Below, piece after piece: positions 31,640 through 39,449 of a stretch of 42,334 nucleotides of DNA; the first letter of the stretch is position 1, and each line of letters starts with the position of its first letter. Both the position numbers and the translations under genes were made by a program. Origin of the DNA: Bacteroidales bacterium. Lineage in GTDB: Bacteria; Bacteroidota; Bacteroidia; Bacteroidales; M50B96. The stretch is taken from contig JAIOYV010000060.1 of the NCBI GenBank assembly GCA_021740905.1, positions 1-42,334 of the forward strand, read 5' to 3'. The notes under the pieces are model-generated. The model made no database searches. It saw nothing but the letters and a program-made list of their open reading frames with translations, and was not told the DNA's origin.

Positions 31640-32460
31640 TTGATTAATTTTTGGGTTACGATCCCTTTGTTAGTGGCGATTTTCAAAATATAAAGCCCTC
31701 CTGGTATTGTTTGAAGGTCGATCGTTCTGTTGTCTTTATCAAATTGCACGACTTGTTGTCCGGCTGCGTTGAACAACAAAAGACTATGGATATTAATTTC
31801 ATCGGGTACTTGCAAGGAAACTACCTCGCTTGCTGGATTGGGAAAAAGAGAGATATTCAAATTATTGTTGGAAAGGGCAGATATTCCAATAGTACCGGTA
31901 CTGCTAATCCTCACATCGTCAAATTTAACATCCAGCCAATTGTTAGTGGTGTAGTATCTAAATGCAATATAACTCGATCCGGTTTGAGGCGGCACAACGA
32001 TATTTGTATCGAGGGTCCACGTATTGTCTGCTACGTAATTTGTATCCCGGTAATCGAACAACATGGTTTTAGAAAGTGCCAGATCAGGATCGTTTGAACC
32101 GGTCAATAAATAGAAGGCAACAGTGTCTCCAGCCATTGGAAGCCCGAACCCGGCAAACGAGTGCCAAACAGAATCGATACTTCCCCCATTCGAAAAATCG
32201 AAAGCCGGGGATACGAACCAATCATCGGTGGCAACTGTCCCGCCCACCGGATAGCCGTGAGACAGGCAATTGGGAGCTGATAGGCTGGAAAAAGTGGAGA
32301 TTTCCCAATAATAAAAAGGGTTTGCATCGCCCTTTCTAAATTCAGTCCAATTGGCCATCCCGGCAGGTGTGTCGAATCCTGTGGAATAATTTTGAGCTTT
32401 CAGTTGTGTGAGATTCGCCGAGATGACAATAGCGACCAAGAGAATAAATGTCTTTTTCAT
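31636..32460 (-). CDS. T9SS-secreted 'choice-of-anchor J' protein
   Basis: The 274-residue protein has a signal peptide ('MKKTFILLVAIVISANLTQL', cleaved near 'LKAQ'). A MAM-like choice-of-anchor J beta-sandwich (about 25-190) follows: 'STGFDTPAGMANWTEF', 'DDWFVSPAFDFSNGG', 'IAFRYYTTNNWLDVKFDDV'. A T9SS type A sorting domain closes the protein ('ISLFPNPASEVVSLQVPD', 'GGLYILKIATNKGIVTQKLI'). It is probably a surface adhesive or binding protein. The stop codon overlaps the start of the dioxygenase gene (ATGA), so both should be made together and may act on the same substrate. Confidence 0.88.
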   Translation of the reverse strand: MKKTFILLVAIVISANLTQLKAQNYSTGFDTPAGMANWTEFRKGDANPFYYWEISTFSSLSAPNCLSHGYPVGGTVATDDWFVSPAFDFSNGGSIDSVWHSFAGFGLPMAGDTVAFYLLTGSNDPDLALSKTMLFDYRDTNYVADNTWTLDTNIVVPPQTGSSYIAFRYYTTNNWLDVKFDDVRISSTGTIGISALSNNNLNISLFPNPASEVVSLQVPDEINIHSLLLFNAAGQQVVQFDKDNRTIDLQTIPGGLYILKIATNKGIVTQKLIK

Positions 32461-32526
32461 TTTTTCAGGTTTAGGTTAAAAATAGTTTCAATATATACAT
32501 TCCATTTGCCTGAATTGTTCACCTGG

Positions 32527-33036
32527 CTATCTATAATTAAACCATTGCTTCAAAATCTCATACACATTATAAACAATGGGGCAAATCTCATAATTTTGCA
32601 TTACCCCAAATAGTCGGGATGTGAAACCCTCTTTGTGCAGATAAGGGTACGAGCTACATTCTTCAGGCCTTAACTCATAGATTGTACACTTCTTGTCTTT
32701 TAAGAATTTGCATGGCTTCGAGTTTAAAAAGAATTTGTCCTTGGCCCCAAATTCATCTGGTTTGGTCGATTCCTTAATGAACTTTTTTTTGTCGATGCCC
32801 AACGCCGTGGCCATACGGTCAATTTCAGGGCCACTAAAGCAAGTATCCAATTCTATGCAGCAATTTCCACATTCGGTGCAATCAACCCCTTCAAGCACCT
32901 CTTCGTATATCCCGGCTACCATCTCGTCGATTTTGTCAGAATCCTGCATTTTCAGAAAGCTTCTGAACCGCCAGTTTTTATCTTCCCATCGCTTTGCATT
33001 TCTGTTAATTGTGTCTAAGTCTAACTCTAATTTCAT
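32527..33036 (-). CDS. YkgJ-type zinc/iron-chelating cysteine-cluster protein
   Basis: The 169-residue protein has the CxnC cluster of the YkgJ family: 'CTECGNCCIELD', 'TCFSGPEID', 'KPCKFLKDKKCTIYELRPEE', 'CSSYP' and a late 'EICPIVYNVYE'. Family members bind zinc or an iron-sulfur cluster; the function is unclear. It is predicted cytoplasmic. The gene lies 21 nt downstream of the EEP-family gene on the same strand. Length is normal for this group in Bacteroidota. Confidence 0.9.
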   Translation of the reverse strand: MKLELDLDTINRNAKRWEDKNWRFRSFLKMQDSDKIDEMVAGIYEEVLEGVDCTECGNCCIELDTCFSGPEIDRMATALGIDKKKFIKESTKPDEFGAKDKFFLNSKPCKFLKDKKCTIYELRPEECSSYPYLHKEGFTSRLFGVMQNYEICPIVYNVYEILKQWFNYR

Positions 33037-33057
33037 TTCCTTCTAATATTAAATCTT

Positions 33058-33861
33058 TTACTCAGTCAATAACTCTAAAGTCACCAAATAAGCACAATGA
33101 TCGGATGCAACGGAATCGCAGATTACCTCTGTTGAAAGAACGTGCCACCTGGTTGCAGGATAAAACATCACATAGTCAATTTTCTTTTCAGGATTGTTGG
33201 AAGGATAGGTTGGGGTGGGGTTCGATTTGTTATATAATGGTGCCCATATTTCTTCGAGGATATTGATTGCCTTACTCCCTGGCAGGGCGTTCATATCGCC
33301 GGCTAAAATTGTAGGATAGCGATTAGAAAAAAACTCCTCGTTGATTTTTTTAACTTGAGCCACCCGGTCTGTTTCATCTTCCAGGTGATCGAGGTGTGTC
33401 CCAATAAATGCAATGGTGTCGCCCGATGGCAGCACTGAAATTATTTCCAAGGCAGCCCTGGGTTCATTTCCGGGAGAAAAAGGTAGGGGCACATTCCTGG
33501 TTTGGAGAAAAGTAAATTTCGACAATATCCCCTCGCCGTATTCGCCACCATCGTAATTCATTGCTTTGCCAAATAGGGGGGACATTTTTGTTCTCCAGCC
33601 AAGTTCTGTGGCCAAATCGTAATTATGTGCACGGTTTGTTTTATGGTCCACTTCCTGCAGTGCTACAAAATCGGCATCGGCATTGATAACTACTTGGGCT
33701 ATTGCATCCAGGTTAAAATCGCCTTTCATGGTTTCGCCATGATAAATATTAAACGAGAGCACTTTGACTGTTCTTTCATAGGTAGGCGTAGGCTCAACTT
33801 GCGCACGCAACAAATAGCCTGCAAACAGATGGATCAGAAAAATGGTAAGTTTTAATCTCAT
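33058..33861 (-). CDS. Secreted endonuclease/exonuclease/phosphatase family hydrolase
   Basis: The 267-residue protein has a signal peptide (about 1-20, 'MRLKLTIFLIHLFAGYLLRA'). A complete EEP fold follows: 'FNIYHGE', 'LQEVDH', 'GTHLDHLED', 'LAGDMNALPGS', 'KIDYVMFYP' and 'SDHCAYL'. These supply the divalent metal site and catalytic His and Asp. Such secreted enzymes may be nucleases, inositol or sugar phosphatases, or sphingomyelinase-like; the substrate cannot be told. No surface anchor or sorting domain is seen, so it is probably periplasmic or released. The YkgJ gene follows at 21 nt. Confidence 0.9.
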   Translation of the reverse strand: MRLKLTIFLIHLFAGYLLRAQVEPTPTYERTVKVLSFNIYHGETMKGDFNLDAIAQVVINADADFVALQEVDHKTNRAHNYDLATELGWRTKMSPLFGKAMNYDGGEYGEGILSKFTFLQTRNVPLPFSPGNEPRAALEIISVLPSGDTIAFIGTHLDHLEDETDRVAQVKKINEEFFSNRYPTILAGDMNALPGSKAINILEEIWAPLYNKSNPTPTYPSNNPEKKIDYVMFYPATRWHVLSTEVICDSVASDHCAYLVTLELLTE

Positions 33862-33950
33862 TTATCCCAAATTTGTTGAATTAGTGGAATATGTCCTACA
33901 CCTGTTTCATGCAAGATAGTCATTGCGAAATTCACTTCTCTCATCATAAA

Positions 33951-33984
33951 TACCCAATTCCTTAATTCCCAAATTACCCAATCA
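33951..33984. repeat. 'AATTCCTTAATTCCCAAATTACCC' words
   Basis: On the minus strand this reads GGTTGATTGGGTAATTTGGG then AATTAAGGAATTGGG; the fabF stop TGA lies inside its first bases. It is the same word family as at 7363-7488 and 8678-8716. Confidence 0.6.
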
Positions 33985-35208
33985 ACCAATCATTTTCTTC
34001 ACCACCAGCGATGAATTTGTCCCGCCAAAACCAAAGGAATTAGAGAGGAAAATATCAATGTTATGGTCGATTGTGTTTCGGACTATGTTTAATTTGGCAG
34101 ATTCTTCGTCGGTGTTTTCCAGGTTTATGTTGGGGGCGATAAACGAATCGCGCATCATCAGCAAGGAGTAAACCACTTCGCTGGCCCCGCCCATCCACAT
34201 TTCATGTCCGGTCATCGACTTTGTGGAGCTGACCAGGGGCTTCGATTTTCCAAATATAAGGTCTATGGCTTTGGCTTCGTTGAGGTCGCCCACGGGTGTT
34301 GAGGTTGCATGGGCGTTGATATAGTCCACCTTATCAGGACTTATTCCGGCATCTTTAAGCGAATTGGACAATGACCTTGCAGGCCCGTCCACATTCGGGA
34401 CCGAGATATGCTCGCCGTTGGATGAAAAGCCATAACCTATCAATTCGGCAAGGATGGGTGCTCCTCTTTTAATGGCCGATTCGTAGCTTTCGAGGACAAT
34501 GGTTGCGCCGCCTCCACTGGGGACCAGGCCATCCCGTGATGCATCAAAAGGTCTGGACGCTTTGGTCGGTTCATCTTCGCGGATCGAGAATGCGCTCAGG
34601 GCATCGAAATTGCCCATCGAGTAGGCATTTATTTCCTGCGCCCCACCGCAAATTATGGTATCCTGCAAGCCCTGCTTTATCATCAGGTAGCCCATGCCAA
34701 TAGCGTGCGAACCGCTTGCACAGGCCCCGCTCACGGTAAAGTTTATGCCCTTTAGTTTGAGGATTACAGACAGGTTCATGGTAATGGTGGAGTTCATCGA
34801 CTGAAAAATGGAGCCTGAACCGATCATGGCTGTGTCTTTCTTATCCCTTACGATATCGATAGCTTCGATTACCGGTACTGCGGAGCTATCGTTGCCATAC
34901 AGAATGCCCACTTCATTTTTGTCGAGAAATTCCTGATCAATCCTGGCATTTTCCAATGCTTCCATGGTGGCCACATAAGCATATTCGCCTTGCTCGGCCA
35001 GGCCAATCCGCAACCTGCGCGGAAGGATTCCTTTTAAAAGGGGTCTTTCGATAATACCTGTAAGGGAAGACCTAAACCCAAATTCCTTTCTTGCCGGATC
35101 AATCCCAATGCCCGACTTTCCGTTGTACAATGAATCTTTTACTTCATCCAGGTTTTTGCCCAAGGTCGAATAAATCCCCATCCCGGTTATTACTACTCTT
35201 CTGTTCAT
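33982..35208 (-). CDS. Beta-ketoacyl-ACP synthase (FabF type)
   Basis: The 408-residue protein has the complete Cys-His-His triad of ketosynthases: Cys163 ('FTVSGACASGSHAIG'), His300 ('INAHATSTPVGD') and His335 ('KSMTGHEMWMGGASE'). The 'GHEMWMGGA' variant of the usual 'GHLLGAAG' is found in pathway-specific synthases. It condenses malonyl-ACP with an acyl primer. It is the third gene of a run with a tyrosine ammonia-lyase and FabG, so its primer is probably an aryl acid in flexirubin/aryl-polyene synthesis. A 198-nt gap rich in GACTG words separates it from fabG. Confidence 0.92.
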   Translation of the reverse strand: MNRRVVITGMGIYSTLGKNLDEVKDSLYNGKSGIGIDPARKEFGFRSSLTGIIERPLLKGILPRRLRIGLAEQGEYAYVATMEALENARIDQEFLDKNEVGILYGNDSSAVPVIEAIDIVRDKKDTAMIGSGSIFQSMNSTITMNLSVILKLKGINFTVSGACASGSHAIGMGYLMIKQGLQDTIICGGAQEINAYSMGNFDALSAFSIREDEPTKASRPFDASRDGLVPSGGGATIVLESYESAIKRGAPILAELIGYGFSSNGEHISVPNVDGPARSLSNSLKDAGISPDKVDYINAHATSTPVGDLNEAKAIDLIFGKSKPLVSSTKSMTGHEMWMGGASEVVYSLLMMRDSFIAPNINLENTDEESAKLNIVRNTIDHNIDIFLSNSFGFGGTNSSLVVKKMIG

Positions 35209-35238
35209 AGTAAGGTCTATATTTTTTTTGTTATCAAT

Positions 35239-35396
35239 CCAGTCTTCAGTCCTCTGTTTTCAGTCTTCAGTCGTCTGTCCTTTGTCCTCAGTCTCCTGTC
35301 GTTGGTTTCCAATCTAAGTTAGTATGTTTCTGTTTTTATCTTCAAAATCTTATTTTCAGCAAACCTTCCAACTGCCTACTGTGAACTGCCGACTTA
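35239..35396. repeat. 'CAGTCTTCAGTCCTCTG' words between fabG and fabF
   Basis: Two blocks (35239-35305 and 35361-35396) hold degenerate words; on the minus strand they read GACTGAAGACTG and GGCAGTTCACAGTAGGCAGT. The second block begins about 10 nt after the fabG stop. No gene is visible between 35209 and 35406. Confidence 0.65.
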
Positions 35397-35406
35397 GAAA
35401 TGCCGT

Positions 35407-36135
35407 CTACGTATAAAGTCCCCCATTGATATTAATAACCTCCCCGGTGATGTACGATGATTTCTCAGAGGCTAGGAACCCAACCACTTCGGCCACTTCT
35501 TCGGGCATCCCAAAACGGTTGAGGGGGATCATTTTCTTTAGCTCTTTTTCGTCCAGGTCTTTGGTCATGTCAGTTCTGATGAACCCGGGGGCAACTGCAT
35601 TTACAGTCACATTCTTTTTGCCGATTTCCTGTGCAAGGGCTTTGGTAGCCCCAATCACCCCGGCTTTGGCCGCAGAATAATTGGTCTGGCCTGGTAGACC
35701 TTTTATCCCTGATAGGGAAACCACATTTATGATCCGACCAAATTTATTGATCAGCATATCTTTCAACAGCAATTGTGTAACATAGAAAAAACTGTCAAGA
35801 TTTGTGCGAATCACGTTTGTCCAGTCCTTTTCGTCCATCCAGATCATCAACATATCTTTGCTGGTCCCGGCATTGTTCACCAGCACTTCGATATGCTCAT
35901 CGGGGTGTTTTGCCTGCCAGCCCTCAATGGCAATTTTTATCATTTCCGGGTCGCTTACATCGAATTGAAACAGCTCACCATCGCCCCCTTTTGTCCTGAT
36001 CTCGTTTAAAGTATTTTCAGCATCGGTGGTGTTGGCGTTGAAATTGATCAGCACAAAATAGCCCATTTCAGCAAGTTTTATGCTGATGGCTTTTCCAATC
36101 CCTCTCGAACCTCCTGTTACTAGCGCGTATTTCAT
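35407..36135 (-). CDS. fabG: 3-oxoacyl-ACP reductase (FabG, SDR family)
   Basis: The 242-residue SDR has the NADPH loop 'TGGSRGIGKAI' (residues 7-17), 'NNAG' (87-90), and catalytic Ser140, Tyr153 and Lys157 ('NVVSLSGIKGLPGQTNYSAA'). The late 'PGFIRTDMTK' also fits. It reduces 3-oxoacyl-ACP to 3-hydroxyacyl-ACP in the cytoplasm. It lies 3 nt after the tyrosine ammonia-lyase and before a FabF-type synthase, so it is probably the pathway reductase for aryl-polyene chain extension, not the housekeeping FabG. Confidence 0.94.
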   Translation of the reverse strand: MKYALVTGGSRGIGKAISIKLAEMGYFVLINFNANTTDAENTLNEIRTKGGDGELFQFDVSDPEMIKIAIEGWQAKHPDEHIEVLVNNAGTSKDMLMIWMDEKDWTNVIRTNLDSFFYVTQLLLKDMLINKFGRIINVVSLSGIKGLPGQTNYSAAKAGVIGATKALAQEIGKKNVTVNAVAPGFIRTDMTKDLDEKELKKMIPLNRFGMPEEVAEVVGFLASEKSSYITGEVININGGLYT

Positions 36136-36138
36136 ATC

Positions 36139-37671
36139 TTACAGAATATTTGGGCGGTTATTGATCAGGAAATCCCTGATGTTGTCAATGTCTTTATATT
36201 TTATCGTGTCCTGCTCGAAGCGGGGCACAATGTCTCGTATCTGGTGGAATATCTCCCTCGATTTTACCGACAATTTCGATTGTTGCCCCAGGTAGTCGAT
36301 AGCCTGAACAATAGCCAGGAATTCGATGGCAAGAACCTGAAAAGTGTTATCGATTATTTTTTTGGTGATCAAAGCGGCGTTTGTGCCCATGCTCACGATA
36401 TCCTGATTGTCGTTGTTGTTGGGGATGCTGTGAATATACATGGGGTTCGACAGGGTTTGGTTCTCGGCCACAGTTGACGTGGCTGTAAATTGTGTTCCCT
36501 GAAGGCCGAGATTTAACCCCAGTTTACCAAGATTGATAAATGGTGGCAGGATATTGTTCAGCTTGTCGTTCAACAAAAAATTGAGTTGCCTTTCGGCCAG
36601 CATCGAAAGTTTGGTGATGGCAATTTTCAGCTTATCCATCTCGAACGACACATAATCGCCATGAAAGTTGCCACCGTGCAATACATCCTGGTTCTTATGG
36701 TCGATCACCGGGTTGTCGTTCACCGAGTTTACTTCTTCTTCCAGTACTTTTTTGGTATTGCTGATGGTATCGTATACAGGGCCAAGTATTTGGGGTACGC
36801 AACGCAACGAGTAATACTCCTGCACTTTGTGATTGATTACATTTCCGTTTTCTTTGCCGTTAAACAAATGATCCTCACGTTTTCTGATCAACGCACTATC
36901 TGCAACTATTTCGCGCATGGCCCTGGCGATTTCCTGCTGGCCTCCATGAAGTTTTGAGGCATTCAAACGAACTGAAAAATGATCATCGTATGATTCAACA
37001 ATCTCATTGATCATCGCGGAAGCAATCACCGACCATTTCAAAAGATTTTCAGCATGGATGGTGTTTACGATGCCTATCCCTGTCATTACCGAAGTCCCGT
37101 TTATCAGGGCCAGGCCTTCGCGGATATGGACATGGATGGCATTCAAACCAATTTCCTCAAAAACCTCTGCGGTCGCCCTCAATTCATCTTTGTAGAAAAC
37201 TTCGCCTTCACCTATCAAAACAAGCGCAAGGTGCGAAAGCTGTACAAGGTCGCCACTGGCCCCAACCCCGCCATGTTCGGGGATAAAAGGGTACACATCG
37301 TGGTTTATCAGGGATGCCAATAATTCGATAACTTCGGGGTGCACGCCCGAAAAGCCCAACGACAAGGTGTTTAGCCGGGCTATCATGGCCGCCTTCACGT
37401 AAATGCCCGGCAGTGCATCGCCACAACCTGCCGAATGACTACGGATTAGGTTGTATTGCAATTGGGTTTGGTCATTTTCGTCGATGCGGTACTGGGCCAT
37501 TGGGCCAAGCCCGGTGTTGATACCGTATATGATTTTGCCTTTCGAAAACTCCCTCAGGAATTCGAAACAGGATTTTACCGTTTTTAAAGATTCTTCAGCT
37601 ATTGTCACTTTTGTATTTTGAAACAATAGCTGGTAAAAATCTGAAATATCCAGTTGTTTTTCGCCTATCAT
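36139..37671 (-). CDS. Tyrosine ammonia-lyase, flexirubin type (HAL/PAL family)
   Basis: The 510-residue protein carries the MIO-forming Ala138-Ser139-Gly140 ('GGVGASGDLVQLSHLAL'), catalytic Tyr49 ('IIYGINTGLGPMAQYR'), 'LQYNLIRSHSAG' and 'LINGTSVMTGIG'. From memory, the N-terminal half closely resembles the Flavobacterium johnsoniae tyrosine ammonia-lyase of the flexirubin cluster, also at 'SNPMYIHSIPNNNDNQDIVSM'. It should remove ammonia from L-tyrosine to give p-coumarate, the aryl starter. A histidine ammonia-lyase label would be a database error: the gene lies with FabG and a ketosynthase and there are no hut genes. It leads the three-gene unit. Confidence 0.9.
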   Translation of the reverse strand: MIGEKQLDISDFYQLLFQNTKVTIAEESLKTVKSCFEFLREFSKGKIIYGINTGLGPMAQYRIDENDQTQLQYNLIRSHSAGCGDALPGIYVKAAMIARLNTLSLGFSGVHPEVIELLASLINHDVYPFIPEHGGVGASGDLVQLSHLALVLIGEGEVFYKDELRATAEVFEEIGLNAIHVHIREGLALINGTSVMTGIGIVNTIHAENLLKWSVIASAMINEIVESYDDHFSVRLNASKLHGGQQEIARAMREIVADSALIRKREDHLFNGKENGNVINHKVQEYYSLRCVPQILGPVYDTISNTKKVLEEEVNSVNDNPVIDHKNQDVLHGGNFHGDYVSFEMDKLKIAITKLSMLAERQLNFLLNDKLNNILPPFINLGKLGLNLGLQGTQFTATSTVAENQTLSNPMYIHSIPNNNDNQDIVSMGTNAALITKKIIDNTFQVLAIEFLAIVQAIDYLGQQSKLSVKSREIFHQIRDIVPRFEQDTIKYKDIDNIRDFLINNRPNIL

Positions 37672-37748
37672 TCTTATTCTTACTTACTTTTTCATTCCGA
37701 TAAGTCAACAACATAACTTAGGTTGGTTTGTCGATTTACCTTGGTCGG

Positions 37749-37756
37749 CAAATATA
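37749..37756 (-). promoter_or_regulatory. -7 box for the tyrosine ammonia-lyase operon
   Basis: The minus strand reads TATATTTG, a full match to TAnnTTTG, 77 nt upstream of the ATG at 37671. No well-spaced -33 TTTG is present. Confidence 0.4.
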
Positions 37757-37946
37757 AATATATTTTGAAAGCCTGATTGGTTAGAATCCTGTCGGCAACG
37801 ATTTTCTATGTGCTCTCTCCGAGGGCAGGATTTTCTTGTATTCCCTTTTCTATCGCCATATCATCTCTCTGAGGTGTTCTTTCATATTGGACAGATGTGG
37901 AAATTTATCCTCTTCAAGTAATTAATCAATCAACATTCATCAATTA

Positions 37947-38588
37947 TCATTTCAAACTTTCTTTCTGCCACTTATAGTAGTATTTTCTATCAATCTGCTT
38001 TATGACTTGATAGACCGAATTGGCCCAATAATTCCGAAGGCCAAATCCACTGGGTTCACCGCTAAGTCTTTCGTGTAGCAAAATTTCTTTTGTTTTCATG
38101 TTGATGGCCACAAAGTGAAAGGTGCCTTCGTGGATGTTTTTGTTTAGACATTCGGCAATAAAAAACACGCCGATCCCTTCACCGCCATCCAAATTGTATT
38201 GCCCGATAAACTCTTTCATGTTTTCTGCTGAATAAGAGGGGCACCTGGATGTTTCTATGCTTTCCAGGTTTGCCTTGTCATTGATGTCCATCAGCATATC
38301 GATGTCGAATAGGACCGAGTCTTTCCGCAACATCCACGCAATATTGAATTTTTTGGGTTCGGCAATGATGACGTGGTTCCACTTTTTGAAATAGAGAGGC
38401 ACCTGGTGCACCTTTGTCTCAGGTGTGCTGCATAGTTGCGAGAAATCGCCTATTAATTTCACATGGGAGAAATCGATGCCCAACCAAGTAATCTTTACAT
38501 CACTTTTTGTGAAAAGATCCCGGGCAGTCTGGGTGTTTCCAGTAATTGTACAAATCAGGAACAGAGAAACAATCATCAACTTTTTCAT
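37947..38588 (-). CDS. Secreted protein of unknown function
   Basis: The 213-residue product has a signal peptide (1-19, cleaved near 'TGNTQ'). The mature part has 'KSDVKITWLGIDFSHVKLIG' at its start, a Cys pair near 50 and 115, and 'GTFHFVAINMKTKEILLHER' with 'GFGLRNYWANSVYQVIKQID' near the end. This pattern recurs in Bacteroidota secreted proteins of unknown function. No sorting domain is seen, so it is probably periplasmic. It sits before two other secreted proteins on the same strand, with gaps of 40-50 nt. Confidence 0.75.
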   Translation of the reverse strand: MKKLMIVSLFLICTITGNTQTARDLFTKSDVKITWLGIDFSHVKLIGDFSQLCSTPETKVHQVPLYFKKWNHVIIAEPKKFNIAWMLRKDSVLFDIDMLMDINDKANLESIETSRCPSYSAENMKEFIGQYNLDGGEGIGVFFIAECLNKNIHEGTFHFVAINMKTKEILLHERLSGEPSGFGLRNYWANSVYQVIKQIDRKYYYKWQKESLK

Positions 38589-38629
38589 GTCTTTAAATTT
38601 TTATGCGTTATCATTTCAAATGTGTGAGC

Positions 38630-39403
38630 CTATTTCATCGCCTCGGCCGGAATAGCCATATCCGACGAAATATGGTTAAAGTCTTTTTCGAGCTTCCAAA
38701 CTTCCTCGTACATCTGCAGTTTTTTGGCGATAAAGTCTTTGAGCCGGATGTTCATCTCCTCAATTTTTTCTTCAGAAGTAACAGCCGGTTCTTTCTTGTT
38801 TATTAGTCTCTTTGCTTTTACAAAATCCTGTTCGTCCTTTACACTTATTGGCCGAAGCCCTACCCGGGCCTTCCATGCACCCATCAACACATCAACCATC
38901 ACGATGTAGGTTTTGCCGGCTTCCAGGTTTGTTGTGATAAACTCCTTGTTTTCCGACGATGCCCACAAAAGTTGTTCGCCCGGGTCACATTCGTATCTCA
39001 TGTAATTTTTCCCTTTGAATATGCCAATGTATCTGTCCTGATGAAAATACTCGAAGGATATTAACGCACCATAAGGGGTGACACGCACAAAATAAATAAC
39101 AGCCTTGCCTTCGGAAGGGGGGTGAAAACCTTTTGCCGAAATTGGGACTTGCCACTTGTTATCTTCCTTTTTGGCGAACACTTCTCTATTTCCATTTTCA
39201 TAAATAACCATAAACACATCAGAAATATTAATATTCCTTATTGGCCCTTCTTGAAAATCAAACTCTTTGTATTTGATTGTTTCAATAGTAATTTCAATGA
39301 TTTTGGTTTTGATTTCACTCCCGTTCTTTTTTATAATTATGTCTTGTGAGAAAAGTAAATTGCTGGTTAATCCGATCAATAAAATCAATACAATTTGTTT
39401 CAT
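38630..39403 (-). CDS. Secreted protein: shared N-terminal module plus DUF2846-like domain
   Basis: The 257-residue product has a signal peptide (1-19). A 60-residue module follows ('DIIIKKNGSEIKTKIIEITI', 'KYKEFDFQEGPIRNI') that is nearly identical in the neighbouring gene at 39450. Next is a beta domain (about 98-185: 'GKAVIYFVRVTPYGALISFE', 'YECDPGEQLLWASSE', 'LEAGKTYIVMVDV') resembling DUF2846, and a helical coiled-coil-like C-terminus (about 195-257). No sorting tail is seen. Function is unknown, probably envelope-related. Confidence 0.75.
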   Translation of the reverse strand: MKQIVLILLIGLTSNLLFSQDIIIKKNGSEIKTKIIEITIETIKYKEFDFQEGPIRNINISDVFMVIYENGNREVFAKKEDNKWQVPISAKGFHPPSEGKAVIYFVRVTPYGALISFEYFHQDRYIGIFKGKNYMRYECDPGEQLLWASSENKEFITTNLEAGKTYIVMVDVLMGAWKARVGLRPISVKDEQDFVKAKRLINKKEPAVTSEEKIEEMNIRLKDFIAKKLQMYEEVWKLEKDFNHISSDMAIPAEAMK

Positions 39404-39449
39404 GATTTCTTTTTTTTAGTCAATACTTTTTGTCGAAATATACATGCAC

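Noticed and set aside
36139-37671. Histidine ammonia-lyase (hutH) of histidine degradation
   Set aside because: Neighbours are FabG and a ketosynthase, with no hutU, hutI or hutG, and the sequence matches the flexirubin tyrosine ammonia-lyase type closely.
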